Assembly (NCBI RefSeq): GCF_020085105.1
Contig: NC_058045.1
Location: 9,398,333-9,462,332, forward strand
Source of the DNA: Siniperca chuatsi
Lineage: Eukaryota; Chordata; Actinopteri; Centrarchiformes; Sinipercidae
DNA: 64,000 bases
Direction of reading: 5' to 3'
In this document: positions 24,181-48,500 of the stretch, piece after piece
Layout of the letters: each line of letters begins with the position of its first letter
Position numbering within the stretch: position 1 is the first letter of the stretch
The notes under the pieces: generated by a model
Told to the model about the DNA's origin: nothing
The model's input: only the letters and a program-made list of their open reading frames with translations
Databases searched by the model: none
Program-made: the position numbers and the translations under genes

Positions 24181-25630
24181 GTGTTGAGATTATTTTGTCA
24201 CTCATGGTATAGAATGTTCACTTACTTTGTTCAAGCCGTAACACAAATATAAAGACTACTACACAATTTTAAAAACTAAAATTAACACTATCATATGCAT
24301 GCCACATGAAATATTAAAATAGCTAACATTATAAAGAACATTATGATCTTTCAATTTATCTCCATAAAAGGCAAAAGCACTGAGGGGTTCACAAACATAA
24401 CACAGTCTTTAGAGCACACAAGATTGTTTTATTTCTTATGGCCACATGTCCAAGAAATACGTTAATCAAAGACCAAAGCAGAGTTGTTTTTTTAACAGTT
24501 GTCAAGTTCACAGTGACATTTGTTTGCAATGGTATGTCTGCTCGATTGTCCAGATACAGTATATTTCAGCAGATGGCTAAATTAACACATGCTGCATTAA
24601 GTATTGCATATTTCTCTAGAAGAGTGAGGTAGCACTGTTTCAGTGTTGTCAAAAGCTTGAGGTCATTGACGATACATTCTCTGCATTTATACAAATACAA
24701 CACAGTAATATATTATGAGTGTAACAGTGATGAGTTGAGAGGACATTCCTGAGTCAATTGTCAAGTCAACTGAGGTAAATTTGTATCACCTACATCCTCC
24801 GTATAGCTCCCAGCAGAAACCTTGTCTCTCACATTTTGCCTTTGATTCACAGCCAACATGAAATAAACTGTTTTGTAAATATGAACCAAATGATTAAATA
24901 AAAAATAAAAAAAGTAAAATAAAACACAATACAAAACATTAAAAAAAATTCCACCAAACCTGAAACCGATTAATTTCAAATTCCATTTGATTCTTTAGGA
25001 TACAATGTTTCTGGGGAAACTGATGGTGTACATAATCCCTAAAAGCTGCTGTGAAAAGTATAAACTATGAACTTTCACTCAAGTTAAACCAAATGTTTAC
25101 CAGGAGGGATAAAACATGATTTCAGCAAAATAGTTACAGACAGGTTATGACACTTTTGACAGGCTTTTTGGTCTTCATTTTTGGCTTTTTGCACTTTGGC
25201 AACTACACTGTTCTACTATGGAAAAAGGCAGCCACAGAACTGTTCGATAATTAGCTATAAATGTAGTTGACACCCAAAGAGGCTTAGCATTAGTTCTCAC
25301 GGTGCACTTTTTGTTTGCTCTAAAGACATTTACAGACAAACCTTGTGAAGCTCATGAATGCCACTTCATTTAAAAAAAGCTTCTAACAGGCACTAAAGTA
25401 AACTGTGATCTGAATCTACATTATAGTCAGTTTGGACGCCTATGAGGTCAAAAATCAATGTCCGCTTGACAAAACTCATTTAAAGCACATTACACTGTCA
25501 AAGTAATGGAAAATAATGCTAGAAAAAATTAAATTGCTTCATGTGTTGCAGCTGATTTTCCCTAGAATTCATACAGTTTTTGTCTGATAAGAGGTACATT
25601 GTGTAATAATTTTTCTCAGAACAGTGAGTG
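24181..25630 (-). other. probable arid3b 3' UTR and intergenic sequence
   Basis: AT-rich, without supported exons. A minus-strand AATAAA at about 24428-24433 lies 1.2 kb after the arid3b stop codon and is a fair candidate for its poly(A) signal, which would make most of this stretch 3' UTR. Confidence 0.4.
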
Positions 25631-36593
<10,963 letters not shown>

Positions 36594-38490
36594 CGCCAAC
36601 AGGTCTTATCTAGTTTTTCTTTCCACCGGCAGAAATAAATCGCATCGCATGACCAGTTTCTTTAAACAGAAAACATTGTTCTGATCAAATGTGACTTTAA
36701 AAAACCCCTGTAGTGTGGAGGCCGGAGTGATCGGGGCTGGAGGAGGGGTAAGTTATAATGCGCTGCGCGTTTACCTCCGTGGTCAGTGCTCATGGAAACT
36801 CAAACATCTTTGATTGTCTGACTGAGTGGCCTACACCCCCAACCTGGGTGAAGGAAAGGCCCGCCCTGTGCGTAAAGCTCGTAAAGTGGGTTTTCTTGCC
36901 TGCATCTCTGTGGAACTACCCACCCACTTTACAAGGAAATCCCACCCACTGCTATTATCTTGTACATTTAAGGTAACACGAGCTCTTACTAAAAATATAA
37001 CAAGAACATTTTTTTTTTTGTCTGGAGCTGCTTTATTTATTCATTGCAAATGGGTCTGACCTCTACACCCACTTTCTTTTGTCTCCACTGTTAAATGGGT
37101 TACATTTCACAGCAGAAGCCTGCATGGAAATTAATTCTGGCAGGATTATGTAAATCTAACAGAAAGTGTGTAAATGTGCCCAAAGAAAATGTGTCAGAGG
37201 CTGGCAGAGGTCATGTGTTTGAGGTAAACATGTACGTGTTGTAGTCTGATTAAGTTTAGCACTCAGTGCTAATTGGTTTCTTAGAGTCCAAACAAGAGAA
37301 ATAGAACTCTTTTGACTTTTGGTTGGCTACAAAAGCGATTTTAACAGCTATGTGGCACCTTGGTGGACATCTAATGTGCTTCTATTTTGAACAGCCCAAT
37401 ACCACATGTGACCATGATGGAAATCCTGCTTTCATGGGAATCAGTGTTTATAGTGACTCCCACCCCTGTATAAAAAGCCCAAGGCACATGCTGTTGACAT
37501 GACCTGATTGATTACAGGATAAGAGCAATAAGTCAAGAATTAGCTTTCATTAAGCTCAAGGTGTCTTTTTCGGAGAGAGCGTTTGACAGAAACATTCCTT
37601 AAATTGAGAAATAAATCACAATCTATTCACACTCCAAGTCAAAGAGTATCTTGCCATTATCTTGTACTTTACACTTATTTTAATTTTATACTTATACCCA
37701 CTTGGTACTTAATTTATCTTACCTGTATTATAGTGTATTATATTTTTTGCTTAGTACTTCTATTCCTGTGTGCATTGATGTGATAGTGAGCTGCTGTGAC
37801 AAGAGTTTCCTCTCTGGGATCAATAAAGTATTTCTGATTCTGATCTTTTGTTTTTAATGAGAAAAAAGTTGAATAATTCAGCTACAATTTAGTTTGACAC
37901 TGTATGGCTTAACCCTTGAACGATTTTACTGATACACCTTAGATGTATTTTCTGCTCACATCCAATAAAAGGTAGCATTCATGGAAATTGTAAGCACAAC
38001 ATCCAAATATTCAAATAATAGTATCCATATAATACAATCTGCATGTAAAAAATGTTTTTGAAATCCTGAAAAGTCAATGGATGTTAAGAAAAAAGAATTG
38101 CCTACTGTCCCACTCAAAAGAACAACTTCAAAATGAATTAAGCTGTCATACTTAGTGTCCCTTCGGGCAATATTCCAGGTATGTGTCGATAATAACATTA
38201 CACCACATGCCATTTGAACAATTTTATTGTATAAGCATGTAAATTTTCCCTGAAATGAAAACAGATGTGATATAGCTTCAATACAGTATCATGATTTTTA
38301 CATTCATATGAAAACGCTGCTCCCTGGTGGCAAAATGTGACTCTCACAATGTCCAGACACACTCTGACAATGTACACCGTAAAGTGACGCTCTGCTCTCC
38401 AGCAAAGCAACTTAAAATGAATGTATTGCTTCAATAAGTACTCAGATTAATTTAAAATATCCCAAACATACTTGTGACACTCAAGATACA
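36594..38490. other. arid3b promoter side and intergenic space
   Basis: The first 170 bases upstream of the arid3b start codon are moderately GC-rich (GGCCGGAGTGATCGGGGCTG) and probably hold its promoter and 5' UTR. The rest is noncoding, with one LINE tail at 37700-37843. Confidence 0.45.
37700..37843 (+). repeat. LINE 3' tail fragment
   Basis: The end GGGATCAATAAAGTATTTCTGATTC, here split as GGGATCAATAAAG and TATTTCTGATTCTGATC, is the familiar 3' terminus of fish non-LTR retrotransposons, with a short tail repeat. Upstream it is T-rich untranslated sequence. No reverse transcriptase part is present. Confidence 0.55.
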
Positions 38491-38496
38491 GTTTGC

Positions 38497-38502
38497 TTTA
38501 TT
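38497..38502 (-). terminator. poly(A) signal of cox5a
   Basis: TTTATT on the plus strand reads AATAAA on the minus strand, about 130 bases into the last, untranslated exon of cox5a, whose acceptor is at 38631-38632. Confidence 0.6.
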
Positions 38503-38736
38503 AGGTTCATCAATATTTTACAAGCAAAAGAACGTAATAAAGGCCAAATTAAATATCACACGTATTATATGAGGCAAACATTTAAGTACAAGGGTTCTGT
38601 GTCCGTCTGGGATATCCAGCGTTGTTAGATCTGAAACAAACAAACAAACAAAATTTCTGTTAGATTGCAATCTTCTGACAAAACTGGTGAGGGAAAAAAC
38701 TACAATACTGATCAGAGAATTTTAATACTTACTCAT

Positions 38737-41383
38737 TTATACTTTGTCAATGCCGAGCTCTTCAGGTGTAGAGATGCCAAGCTCGTCTAATGTTGGCTTC
38801 AGCTCTTGGATCAGGTACGGGTAAATCTCTTTATGAGGGCCGGCTTTGTCCTGAGGAAATAAGAAATGGTAAAATTAATCATTTACTTATGACTACTAAC
38901 TGCATAGATGCTGCTTGGCAGCACTCCCTGAATTATCACCAAGCTCAGAGACTGCCTTTTTCTCTCACCTTCACAGCTTCCAAAATTCGAATAGCACTGG
39001 CCAAGTCGTTTAACCTCCGACAGGCTCTCAGTGCTGCCTCAAGAATCTTTGGCTCAGGTACCAGGTCGTAACCGATCAATGTGTTCATCCCTGGAAGGAG
39101 GAATAACATCTTTTAACTGGAGAACACAGAGAGAAATCAATGCTTTTACGATAAACCACATTTCTTTCATTTCATCGGTTGCTTAAAGGATAAGGCTGGC
39201 GATATTCTATATTTTTTCCACAAAAAGACTAAAACCAACAATGAACTGATCCCAATAAAAAAAAGTATTTTCTGTGTAGTCTGCTATACTGTATCTTATC
39301 CCTCTGTACCATAGACCTCCACCCAGTTAATGGGTGACATGTTCCTGCATTGTGACGAACATGGGCACTGTGGTTTATTTTGGACACACACCATCCTGGA
39401 GCCAAAAATACTCACTATTTTTTAAATAAATTACTGAGCATGTTTTAACGATGAAACTTGATATTTGTGACCTGTTTCAAAGGTTTACATCAGTGGGAGC
39501 CAATGGGCTTGGGGATGAGGGCCACAGACAGGGTAGGAAAGTCAGAAAGTACTGAGAGACAGACTAACATACTGCTAGTTTTGTTCTTTTCACGGTATTT
39601 GTTTCTAATGAAAAATATGGAATAACCCCTACCTTATCCTTAAATATTGTCTCAATATACAAGTTGAGCACACACATTTTTAAAAGTTAAAATATTAAAC
39701 CAACCATATTTGCAACACTGCTTTCTGACATATGTTTCAGTGTAATGTTAAACCACTAGGACTGCCTACTGAGCCATTTACTTAACTTCCTGGTCTTATC
39801 ATTTATCACCTGATGATGAACCTTTCCCTATTTTACTTTCTTTTCTGCCGCACAAACAATTCTTCCGTTGTGCCTTTGTCTCTTAGTGGGCGAAAACAGT
39901 CATGCATTAAAAGAATGTGTGATAATTCAGGTACAACTGGGATGATGAAAAACGATCCAGGAAGTCCTGGAGTGTGAGTAACAGATGAATGCGTCTGATG
40001 GCTTATCAGACGCCAAAATACTGCACAGCTGTTTATAATGCTCTGTGACAGGATTTTAATACTCTGGAAAGTTGTGTCAGTCATTTTATCTTTAGTTGCA
40101 AAAATAATTACCAGAAACTTAATAATTACCAGCTTGCATGTATGTAATTGGCCAATGCAGCGTATTGCTAGATGATTGCGTTGCAGCAATTGAGCCTGGT
40201 CCAACTTTTTTTTGCTCCAAATCTCAATCTTTACCAACTCTTATTAAACTAGTGAAAATAACTTCCTTATGCTAAACCCACCGATATGTATTCAGTCTCA
40301 GTTTTCATCCATAAAAGTACCTTTTCTCAGCTCCCATGCATCAATGTCTGGCTTGTTGAAATAGGTGACCCAGCGGGCATCAAACTCCTCATCTGTTTCT
40401 TGCTTCCCATGTGAGTAACACCTTGAGGCCAAAAGAGCTGCACGATGAAAACATTGTTTAGTATGGACAACCTATCACCAGTAAAATAAAGCACTAACAG
40501 TGGCATCTAGTGTCAGGTAATGTGGAAGGGCAAACACAGTCAAGCATATCTACACTTGAGTGAAGTGAGAAAAGGACAAATGCTGTCTAGTAATGCAGCT
40601 GGATCATTGCCAACGTCCTGACATGACCTACATACTGCACCTACCAGGCTGAATACACACTGACAAACAGGAAATTTCAATTTCTCCCAAGGTTCTTATA
40701 ATATATTTAAGCTAATATATTATTATTATTATTATTATTTTTATTGAGATGATGTGGGAATCACACAATGTGCCTTTAGTGCTAGATACATCTACATAAT
40801 TTACTTCCGTAACAGATAAAGATAATGTAGGGAAATATTAGCTAAACCATCACGACAACATCAGAGTGTTTCCGGCTTGTTACTGTCTGCACCAAACCAT
40901 ACTTTAATATCAAGAACGCTAACCCAGTTAGCCTGTTAGCAACTAGCATCAGCAGCAGAGCCACAGGGCCCCAGACTTAGCCTTCCAAATGGGTCATGGC
41001 AAGGACACAGACACCACCGATCTGAACACCGGGACATTTTCAAAGCAGCACACACCCAGGTTGTGTGGGTAGTGTCGGTATTGAACGAAAGCCCACACAA
41101 TTTGACTGAAACATTAACACGTTTAACAGTGCGGCGTGTATTTATAAGATAAAGTTTAACTGGCTAAGCTAACGTCATCTAGCTAGCTTAACGTTAGCCG
41201 TGCGGACACCGCATTGTGCCGACAGCCACACTCGATTTCCGTTAGAATTTCGCCCTGACAGTTTCAGAAACTACCAAATTATAAAATAACATTCAGAGGT
41301 GAACAAATACCTTGGCACCCCGGTTGCGTACGGGTTAAACTCCGGACACCGGAGACTGAGAGTCGGACGGCGGCTCTGAACAT
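38737..41383 (-). CDS. cox5a: cytochrome c oxidase subunit 5A, mitochondrial
   Basis: This is a nuclear-encoded subunit of respiratory complex IV, facing the mitochondrial matrix. Four coding exons join to 141 residues: 41311-41383, 40321-40437, 38969-39090 and 38737-38850. The first 32 residues ([20 protein letters not shown] onward) form an Arg-rich, acid-free import presequence, cleaved before [15 protein letters not shown], the start of the known mature protein. [34 protein letters not shown] and the C-terminus [13 protein letters not shown] are near-identical to the vertebrate family. Four bases after the stop a strong donor (GTAAGT) opens a 102-base intron in the 3' UTR (38631-38732). 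The first intron carries several ATTA-rich stretches and intron 2 a MITE. Confidence 0.98.
39183..39643. repeat. MITE-like element, TTAAAGGATAAGG termini
   Basis: The ends CTTAAAGGATAAGGCTGG and, inverted from the right, TTAAGGATAAGGTAGGGG are terminal inverted repeats. The body contains TAATGGGTGACATGTTCCTG and GTGGTTTATTTTGGACACAC, words that I know from a common percomorph repeat. It lies in cox5a intron 2. Confidence 0.7.
40718..40741. repeat. (ATT)n microsatellite
   Basis: A short ATT trinucleotide run of about eight units in cox5a intron 1. Confidence 0.85.
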
Positions 41384-41483
41384 GATGAGGAACAGCCAGC
41401 TACACGAACCGGTGGGATTGGCAGGAGGACACTAACTTGCCGCTTAGCTCGTCACGTACGCGATCCCGTGCTGCGCATGTGCA
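41189..41483 (-). promoter_or_regulatory. cox5a promoter with NRF-1-type site
   Basis: TGCGCATGTGCA at 41472-41483, about 90 bases upstream of the start codon, fits the NRF-1 site YGCGCAYGCGCR at 11 of 12 positions. NRF-1 is the known common activator of nuclear respiratory genes, so motif, place and gene agree. The surroundings are CpG-rich. Inside intron 1, at 41189-41198, TAACGTTAGC repeats the palindromic word seen at the edc3 promoter. Occupancy is inferred. Confidence 0.6.
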
Positions 41484-41489
41484 AACTGC

Positions 41490-42767
41490 AGCTCATTGAT
41501 ATTTTTCATGTATTGTTGACCTACTGGTTCTGACTTTGACCTAGAAATAATACTGTAAAGTGCTGAACATTTTAATGATTTTTAAGACTTTATTTTAAGA
41601 CGAGTTTCCTCCACTGGAAAATGGATCAACCTGGTCATACATACATTATTATTCTCACAGAAAAGTTCAGTTATCATGGGATATATTTTAGTAGGACGCC
41701 AAAACAAACTTACAATACAATACAATGCAGCTGTTATGCCGAAATTCTATAAGATCCAATTAATGTCACTATGACATTACTTTGAATTACCCTGTGTATG
41801 AAAATGTGCTGTACAAATAGAGCTTTGCCTTTCCTCGCCTATGACCCCAATGATAAGTACCACATGGTCCCTTAAACAATATTAGATTTTTGATAAAGGT
41901 TACCAACAGGCTATATTCGGTCAGTACATAACGAGAGAATGGGAGTTAAATAGTCCCAAAGCTTGTGGTGTTGGATACCATTGTTTTTTTAAATTTTACT
42001 ATAATGCAGAAAAAAAGTCTTCCAGATGACATGTTTTGGAGGTAGGATTGTAAACCCCACACACAAACTAACTTGGATCAAAATTAATTGACTGCTGACA
42101 GGTGGTAATGAGCATAACACCAAAGTTGAGATGAATTTCCAAACTAGTTCATTTATTCCAGTGATGTTAAATCAATTAAAAGACAGCATCATTATGAAAA
42201 TCAACCCTACACCAAAACATTCTTGTCCTATGATCCATGATAATGAACATGAAAAAGTAGAAAACAGAATGAAGACTATTGATGCAAACCTTGATGTTCA
42301 TATATGACTGTGACCAACTTTGTGTACTTTTGCAGTACTTTGTTGACCTTTTGCATCAGAATAAACTCTGATATTACTAATATTTAACTACCAGTGTGAC
42401 CATTTATATTGCTGTTAATAATCATTTAAACTCATACATTACTCTTCATAACAAAGTTACTAAGTGTTGCAAAAGATAGATTCAAATTTCAACATGCACA
42501 TGCATTGCTACAAATCATTCAGAGTAAATTATTAAAGTAAAGTAAAGAGTAAATTGTCTTTCATTTTGGCCATTGGAGGCAAAGGCATTTGTTCACTTTA
42601 GTGGCAGAATACCTTACATAAACATTAAAATATAAAACTTGAAATTCAGAGGCATTTCATGTTTTAGGCAAACTTGATGCTGCTAAAATGACATGATAAA
42701 ATAACCCTCTGATCAAGCCTAATATATATGCACATTTTCTGATATTTCACATGATGTAGTCAGACGT
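41490..42767 (-). other. rpp25 3' UTR and intergenic sequence
   Basis: AT-rich noncoding sequence between two genes on the same strand. The part nearest 42767 is probably the rpp25 3' UTR, and minus-strand AATAAA signals occur near 42152. I see no other feature. Confidence 0.45.
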
Positions 42768-43439
42768 TCATGGAGAACACACACTCCAGTCATTCAGACA
42801 GACTCTCTTGGCGGTGTGCTGTGAGGAGGGACTGTGAGCTGGCCTGAGCAGAGCTCTACTTCTCTCAGCATCCTCTGTGGGAACATTCAGGGTTTGGGGG
42901 AGTTGGTATCCAGGCTCTTGGGGATCCAGAGGGTCTTTAGAGAGCAGGATACAGATAGCAGGAACTGTCCTCTGCATGGTTATATCTGGTGCTCCCGGTT
43001 GTGGACTCTCCCAGACCTCATTTACCATCTTGTAGTAGAGCTTGGACACCTGGTGAAGCCCTCCCACTTTACGTTTCAGAATCTCCACACATGTGATGGT
43101 CTTGGTGACTCCTCTACCTGAGCCAGTGAAAACCACCTGTCTCAGGGATGTCCCATTGCTGTCTTTTCCCTCCCCTTGCATGCGAGCTGTTGCAAACCGC
43201 AGCAAATTGCGGATCTTGCTTCCTTCTTTTACTCGCATGTGCAGGATGTCTGCTGCTAGGCCGGGGATCGGGTAGGGACTGCTGTCCTCTGTGCGGCTGA
43301 CTCTCCTAAAGTTGCTCTGGCCAAGTTTTGGAGACAAAGATGAAGATGGGACATCAGGGTTGACTGAAGCAGACTGCAGTCCCATTACAGTGCTGCTTGC
43401 ACCATTTGAACTCTTCATCTGACCTCTGGGTTCAGTCAT
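42768..43439 (-). CDS. rpp25: ribonuclease P/MRP protein subunit p25
   Basis: Rpp25 pairs with Rpp20 through Alba folds and binds the P3 stem of the RNase P and RNase MRP RNAs in the nucleolus, for tRNA 5' processing and rRNA maturation. A single exon encodes 223 residues, as expected of this intronless gene. The Alba domain spans about residues 60-165: MRVKEGSKIRNLLRFATARM contains the conserved RNA-binding Lys-Ile-Arg-Asn turn, and VVFTGSGRGVTKTITCVEIL contains the Gly-rich strand. The N-terminus is Ser-rich and the C-terminus Pro/Ser-rich and unstructured, as in the mammalian protein. It lies next to cox5a, the same neighbour as in human 15q24. A paralogue, RPP25L, exists, but the neighbourhood favours RPP25. 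Confidence 0.93.
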   Translation of the reverse strand: MTEPRGQMKSSNGASSTVMGLQSASVNPDVPSSSLSPKLGQSNFRRVSRTEDSSPYPIPGLAADILHMRVKEGSKIRNLLRFATARMQGEGKDSNGTSLRQVVFTGSGRGVTKTITCVEILKRKVGGLHQVSKLYYKMVNEVWESPQPGAPDITMQRTVPAICILLSKDPLDPQEPGYQLPQTLNVPTEDAERSRALLRPAHSPSSQHTAKRVCLNDWSVCSP

Positions 43440-45165
43440 TGTTTAGAAAGCAGCGAAATAACAGCGCAGGATGCTGTTTCTGAGTCCGCAGCCTATTTGC
43501 ATATCTCCCTTGAGATCGAAAACACGTTTCTTTTTCAGTTAGTATAAGAAACTAAAGACTGATCAGCTTTTTAATCCAAACTTGTGACTTATCTTGCTCT
43601 TCTTTCTGTCGTCTGTCCATACTGCATTTCCATTTTGTCTTCTTCACACGGAGATGACAGCCAGCAGTATGAAGAGGGTATTTCTTCCTCTAATCCCATT
43701 GACGTGAAGGAAAAGATGTCCTTGCTCTATTCAGCACTGAGGACAGCTGATGCCAACAAACACATATGAGGCTCAGAGAGAGACATGTAGAATGGGACAT
43801 AGTGCTCTTAAAGGCACATGCAACATTTAATAATGTCTGTCACATTCTAGTTTGTTGGTTTTGGAGGTAAGCTTTTGTTAAACCCTCGAGGGCTCAGAGA
43901 TTTTATTTGTCCATGTGGTTGCTTGAGTTATATGGATGAATAAACATGCGTTAATGAGATTTAACAAGGCATGCATTTGAAACAATCCTTTGTTTTAACT
44001 GCATTGGTTTTGATTGTTGACATTCTTAATGTGCCTTTTTACAGATATTGCACTAAACTACAATCTCACTGGGGTAAAGATAATTGAAAATAATATAACA
44101 GTTATGGCAACATACAATATATATCATGGTTTTCAAAACAACTTCTCCTCTGCACTATCATCAGAGAGCCATATGGTCCTTGAGAAATGTCTTCCTTTGG
44201 GCTATTACAGCAACTTCGCAGTTCTCCTCCCTTCAGTCCATCGCCTGCTGGGCTGACCCAGAAAATGCTTGCTACATAATTTGTGCCTCTTTTGAATCAC
44301 TGACATTTATAAGGGCAATCATACCTTGGAGCTGCTGCTTTTTTTTCCTTTTTTTTTTTTTGGCCAAACTTGCATAAAACCATAAAACCAGAACTTGTAA
44401 GAAAAGATCTGTATCCAGATGCAAACAGAGGTGTTTTCCTAAAGCTTTCTTTAGAGGAGCTGAGTCAATGTAGGAGGTCAGGAAGCAGCTGTGGGGCTCA
44501 TATGGAACCATTACACTGTTATAATGGTGCATTTCTGCCTCACAGGATGGTATGCACCCCATGATATTCACTGACTCAAACAATGATCACAAAGATGTGG
44601 TTCTCAGTGGTGTCAATATAGTGCAGAGAAAATTACAATTGGTTCCCAGAAGAATAATCCACTGGTCATTAATGTCAATTAAATGTACATTAACTGTCCA
44701 TCTGTGAATATCTTTCCATCATGAGAATATTGGTAAAATATTTGGCTAATGGCTGTGGTTCACTGGAGTCCCTGCATGTGTCACAAAAAACTCTCATTGT
44801 CAATGATTATTTTTGTCTGGTGTGTTTTGCAGTTGTCTGGTGTTGTTAGGAATATAACACAGGCTCACGTCAACACCCAAGTTTTCAATGTGCTCACAGT
44901 GCTGTCTAATTTAAACATCTGTAGCAGTCTCTCCTTTTTTATTTTCATTTCGAATTATAACTGCCAAAACATAACAATCAGGGGTGTTATTGGCTTTGTG
45001 TTAGCAATGAAAACGCCTTCAGAGTAGTTGTTATTGGTTGCACTGCCATCTTGTGGTACAACATGCGTATTAAACAAGTGGACCTTTGAGCCGTGGGCAA
45101 TCTGCATCAACAAGTAAAAGTAAAGCATTTGATCTGTTGGACAAAATTAGCAAATATTTTAAACT
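43440..45165. other. intergenic, with one ambiguous open frame
   Basis: Mostly AT-rich and featureless. The plus-strand frame at 43584-43769 (61 codons, with GDDSQQYEEGISSSNPIDVK in its middle) has a coding-like composition after a pyrimidine-rich stretch. I cannot link it to any gene or neighbouring exon, and it may be chance. Confidence 0.4.
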
Positions 45166-45171
45166 TTTATT
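45166..45171 (-). terminator. poly(A) signal of parp6
   Basis: Plus-strand TTTATT, or AATAAA on the minus strand, lies about 385 bases after the parp6 stop codon at 45554-45556. It is the best candidate signal in this AT-rich stretch. Confidence 0.45.
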
Positions 45172-45553
45172 TCAAAAATGTGTGGTTATAAAAATGTACA
45201 AAATATGTGCTTACAGTACAGAGTTATGATACTGGTGGTAGACACAGATTTAAATTACACCAGACTGTAAATTAAGATATAAGGCAAAATAAGCTTTTAC
45301 AGGTGCTAGTTTGATCCATCTAATATTATTGCAACTGATAACAGAAAGAAGAAATGCCTTCTTCGGTTTTGTGGTGGTATTTTCCTTCCTTTGAGTTAGC
45401 GTTCTTCATTCAAGCAAAAGCTGATGAATGTAATATCAAGCAACTCATTGCTTTATGTTCACTAGTCAAACCAATGAAAGCTAAACGTAATGAATTTAGC
45501 CCCAAAGAAACTGAGACCCATTCTCAGTCAATGTGTTTTCTTGCTTCCAAGCC

Positions 45554-48500
45554 TCAGCACGGCTTTGAAGCAATTACTTGTAAAATTTCCCTGTGGATCC
45601 TGGCTTCCTGAGTGTTGATGTGGACATCGCCCACCTGGCCGTTCTCATACCTGAGAAAGACAAAAGCAGAATGTTGTAGAAATCTGAACTATAGTCTGGA
45701 AATTTCCTATTGAGGTAGAAAGGTTTTCCAGGCAGTTACGTCTCTGTTGCTTCACGTTACTCACACAAAGAGGAAACGTGTGCACACATGGTCGGATATC
45801 GGACACACCCAAATGTTCCCATGTTTTTGAAGGCCCTTTGAAGTTATGACTGTCATAGACATACAGACAACTCTTATCAAACTATGTCACAAAATCAGTC
45901 CTTGTATTATCAAATGAAGGCTCTTTGTAGCACATACATAGTATCTCAAATTTACCTTCACAGAGAGCAATGCAGTTCAGGTTCCTGTTTTGCAAAAACC
46001 TGGCTTGCCCCATCTGTTCCTACGACAAGGAGAGAACACAGGATGAGACACAAAAAACAAGAGTGCATCTCGGCAAGTCTTGGACAAATGTGAATGATAA
46101 TCTACCTGTTTGATTTTGTTTATGTAGTTGTATTGCTTAATGAGTTCTTCTTTGGTGGGTATTTGGTGTTGCCCTTTACCCATCTCTGAACAAAGAGGAA
46201 AAGTTTCAAAAAACATGCTAGAATCAATAAGTAATGGTAATCTTTGTATAAATGGGTCGTTTTGTATGCAGAGTATCATGAAAAAAATGTATAGTGTGCA
46301 TTCATACCAGAATATCCAAATGATATGCTTGAGATAGGACTCAGATAGATGCCTTTCCCATATGCAGCTCCATGAAGCTTAAATAGGAAAAAGGCCAAAA
46401 AATGAAAGATTGTAGCAAATGAACATTTCAATTTAAAATCCTAAAAGGTTTCATAGGTCTAACTGTACACTTCATCAAAGTCTGACAAAAAATATAATCT
46501 GAGCTAAACTCAAATGTCTGTTGAAATCTCCACTCTGAACATTTGATTTAAAGGCTTATATTAACTTTGCTCAAAGAATACAAAACCCTTTATTTATTTT
46601 CATACTCTACCTGCAATTTTGTATGGGAGGCATTAACAAGCCCATTTCTCAAAATAGAGTGCCAGTTTTCGATGTGGGATCCACTAAAAGAAGAGAAAAT
46701 AGGGTCTAATGCGTATGAAGCAGGGATCATATTCTGTATATAGTGTTGATATAAAGGTTTTATATTAGTGCCACTGCTTTGATTTTACTCACTGGAAAGC
46801 AAAGGTGCTGCCATAAAGTTTCTTGGCAGTTTGAAAACGAGCCTCTTTGGATGGAGGGCTGCTGATCAACAGGAACTGATGGGGTGTGTGCATGAACTTA
46901 AGTTGCTATTGTGCACCAAGTGAAAAAAAATGATGAGAAAGCAACAACAGAATTACATTTATGAGTATAAAACACAATAAATCATCTCATATTTGGCTGC
47001 CAATTATGAACTACTACTGCTGTAAAACTTTCAACTACTGTTAAGACATCAGATTCTAACTGTCAACTACTCTGTCATACCCTGTTCAGCGGAAGCTTGA
47101 CAATGTGTGATCTGTTGCTTGCTAAAATCCTGTTGTCAAACATACAAACAGACACCTGGATATGAATCTAAGAAACATTCGGATTTGATGACATATCAGG
47201 TTGATGAGATAGAATAAAAATATGAGTGAAATGCTAGTATAGATTGTGTCACTCACCATTGCAGTAAAGGATAAGCGAGAGGGTCTATCTTGTCCATCTG
47301 CTTCTTTATTTCAGAATATGGACCCTGGATATGACAAAATAGTTTCATCTAATATTAATGCAAATGTAGAGGAAACATTCACCAGAGAACCAGACGTGAA
47401 TCTTGAAAACTCGTGTTGAGTTGTTGTTGTGCAGGATTTATTTTTAAGATCAGTCACCTGTGCCATCCTCCTGATTAACAAGACACTGTCCAGAGCTTTT
47501 TGCAACCTGTCGTAGCTCTTTCTCTGCCACAACACAACAATACATGGTTGCTTCAGAGTAAAGAAATGACTGAATAGTGCATTACAAAACAAGTCAGTTA
47601 TAAGTTAGATAAGTTCAGCTGATACCTTAGGGCTAAAGGCCAGGGTTTTGGGGTTGTTCGGATCAACAACAGATGGGTACGGTTCAAATATGATGCTCTT
47701 GCGTGAAGACTGAAGGGCGGCTCTGCACATGGCCACCAGCAAGTCAACTACCTGTAGAACAGACATTACTGCAATACATTAATCTTATACTATCATCATC
47801 CAGACTACCTATAAAAGTGCGTATGAGTGTTACCAACCTCTGCACCACTGGCAACCTCTTCTGTAGCTCCAGACATAACCCCCAACGTATAAAAGGAAAA
47901 AACACATAGCTCCCTGGTGCAAACTGCTGGCTAAAAGCACACATAAAGCAGAATAATAACAATGTATTAACAGGCAACTGTATTTTTAGTTTTGCTTCAG
48001 TAGATTAGCCACTAAACAACCAGCTCATTTCTTTGTAGGAGTGTACCTTTAACATAGGGCCGTTCTGAAACACATGTTGCTCATCACAGACCACACAGTA
48101 TTCATTCAGCGTGGGGATTCTCTGCTCAGCGTACCTCATTATCTGTGTACACAGTGAAAAACATTAGACATTTTGCTTGCATTCCATCTTACTATCTGCT
48201 TCAAATGAGCTAGAACTAAAATTAAAATTGCCTACTAATATGTGGAACACATTTGTAAACAACAGTTTGCCCATTGTTAAACACAAACTACATTATGGTG
48301 AAGAATGGATGTTTCATTTCTATATTATCATTAATTTCAAAATAAATTCCAAGCAAATGATTTTAAATTCTTGTCGCTTTCACCGTGATCTCATCTCAGA
48401 AATGTACATTCTGAAGGTTTTGTTGAGATCAGTTGTGAAATCATAACAATGTTATTTTGTGTAAAGAGTATACAGTATTACTAAACAAAGAAGGGTTTTC

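Noticed and set aside
39833-40237. 134-codon minus-strand open frame
   Set aside because: It lies wholly in cox5a intron 2 and shows no similarity or splice context.
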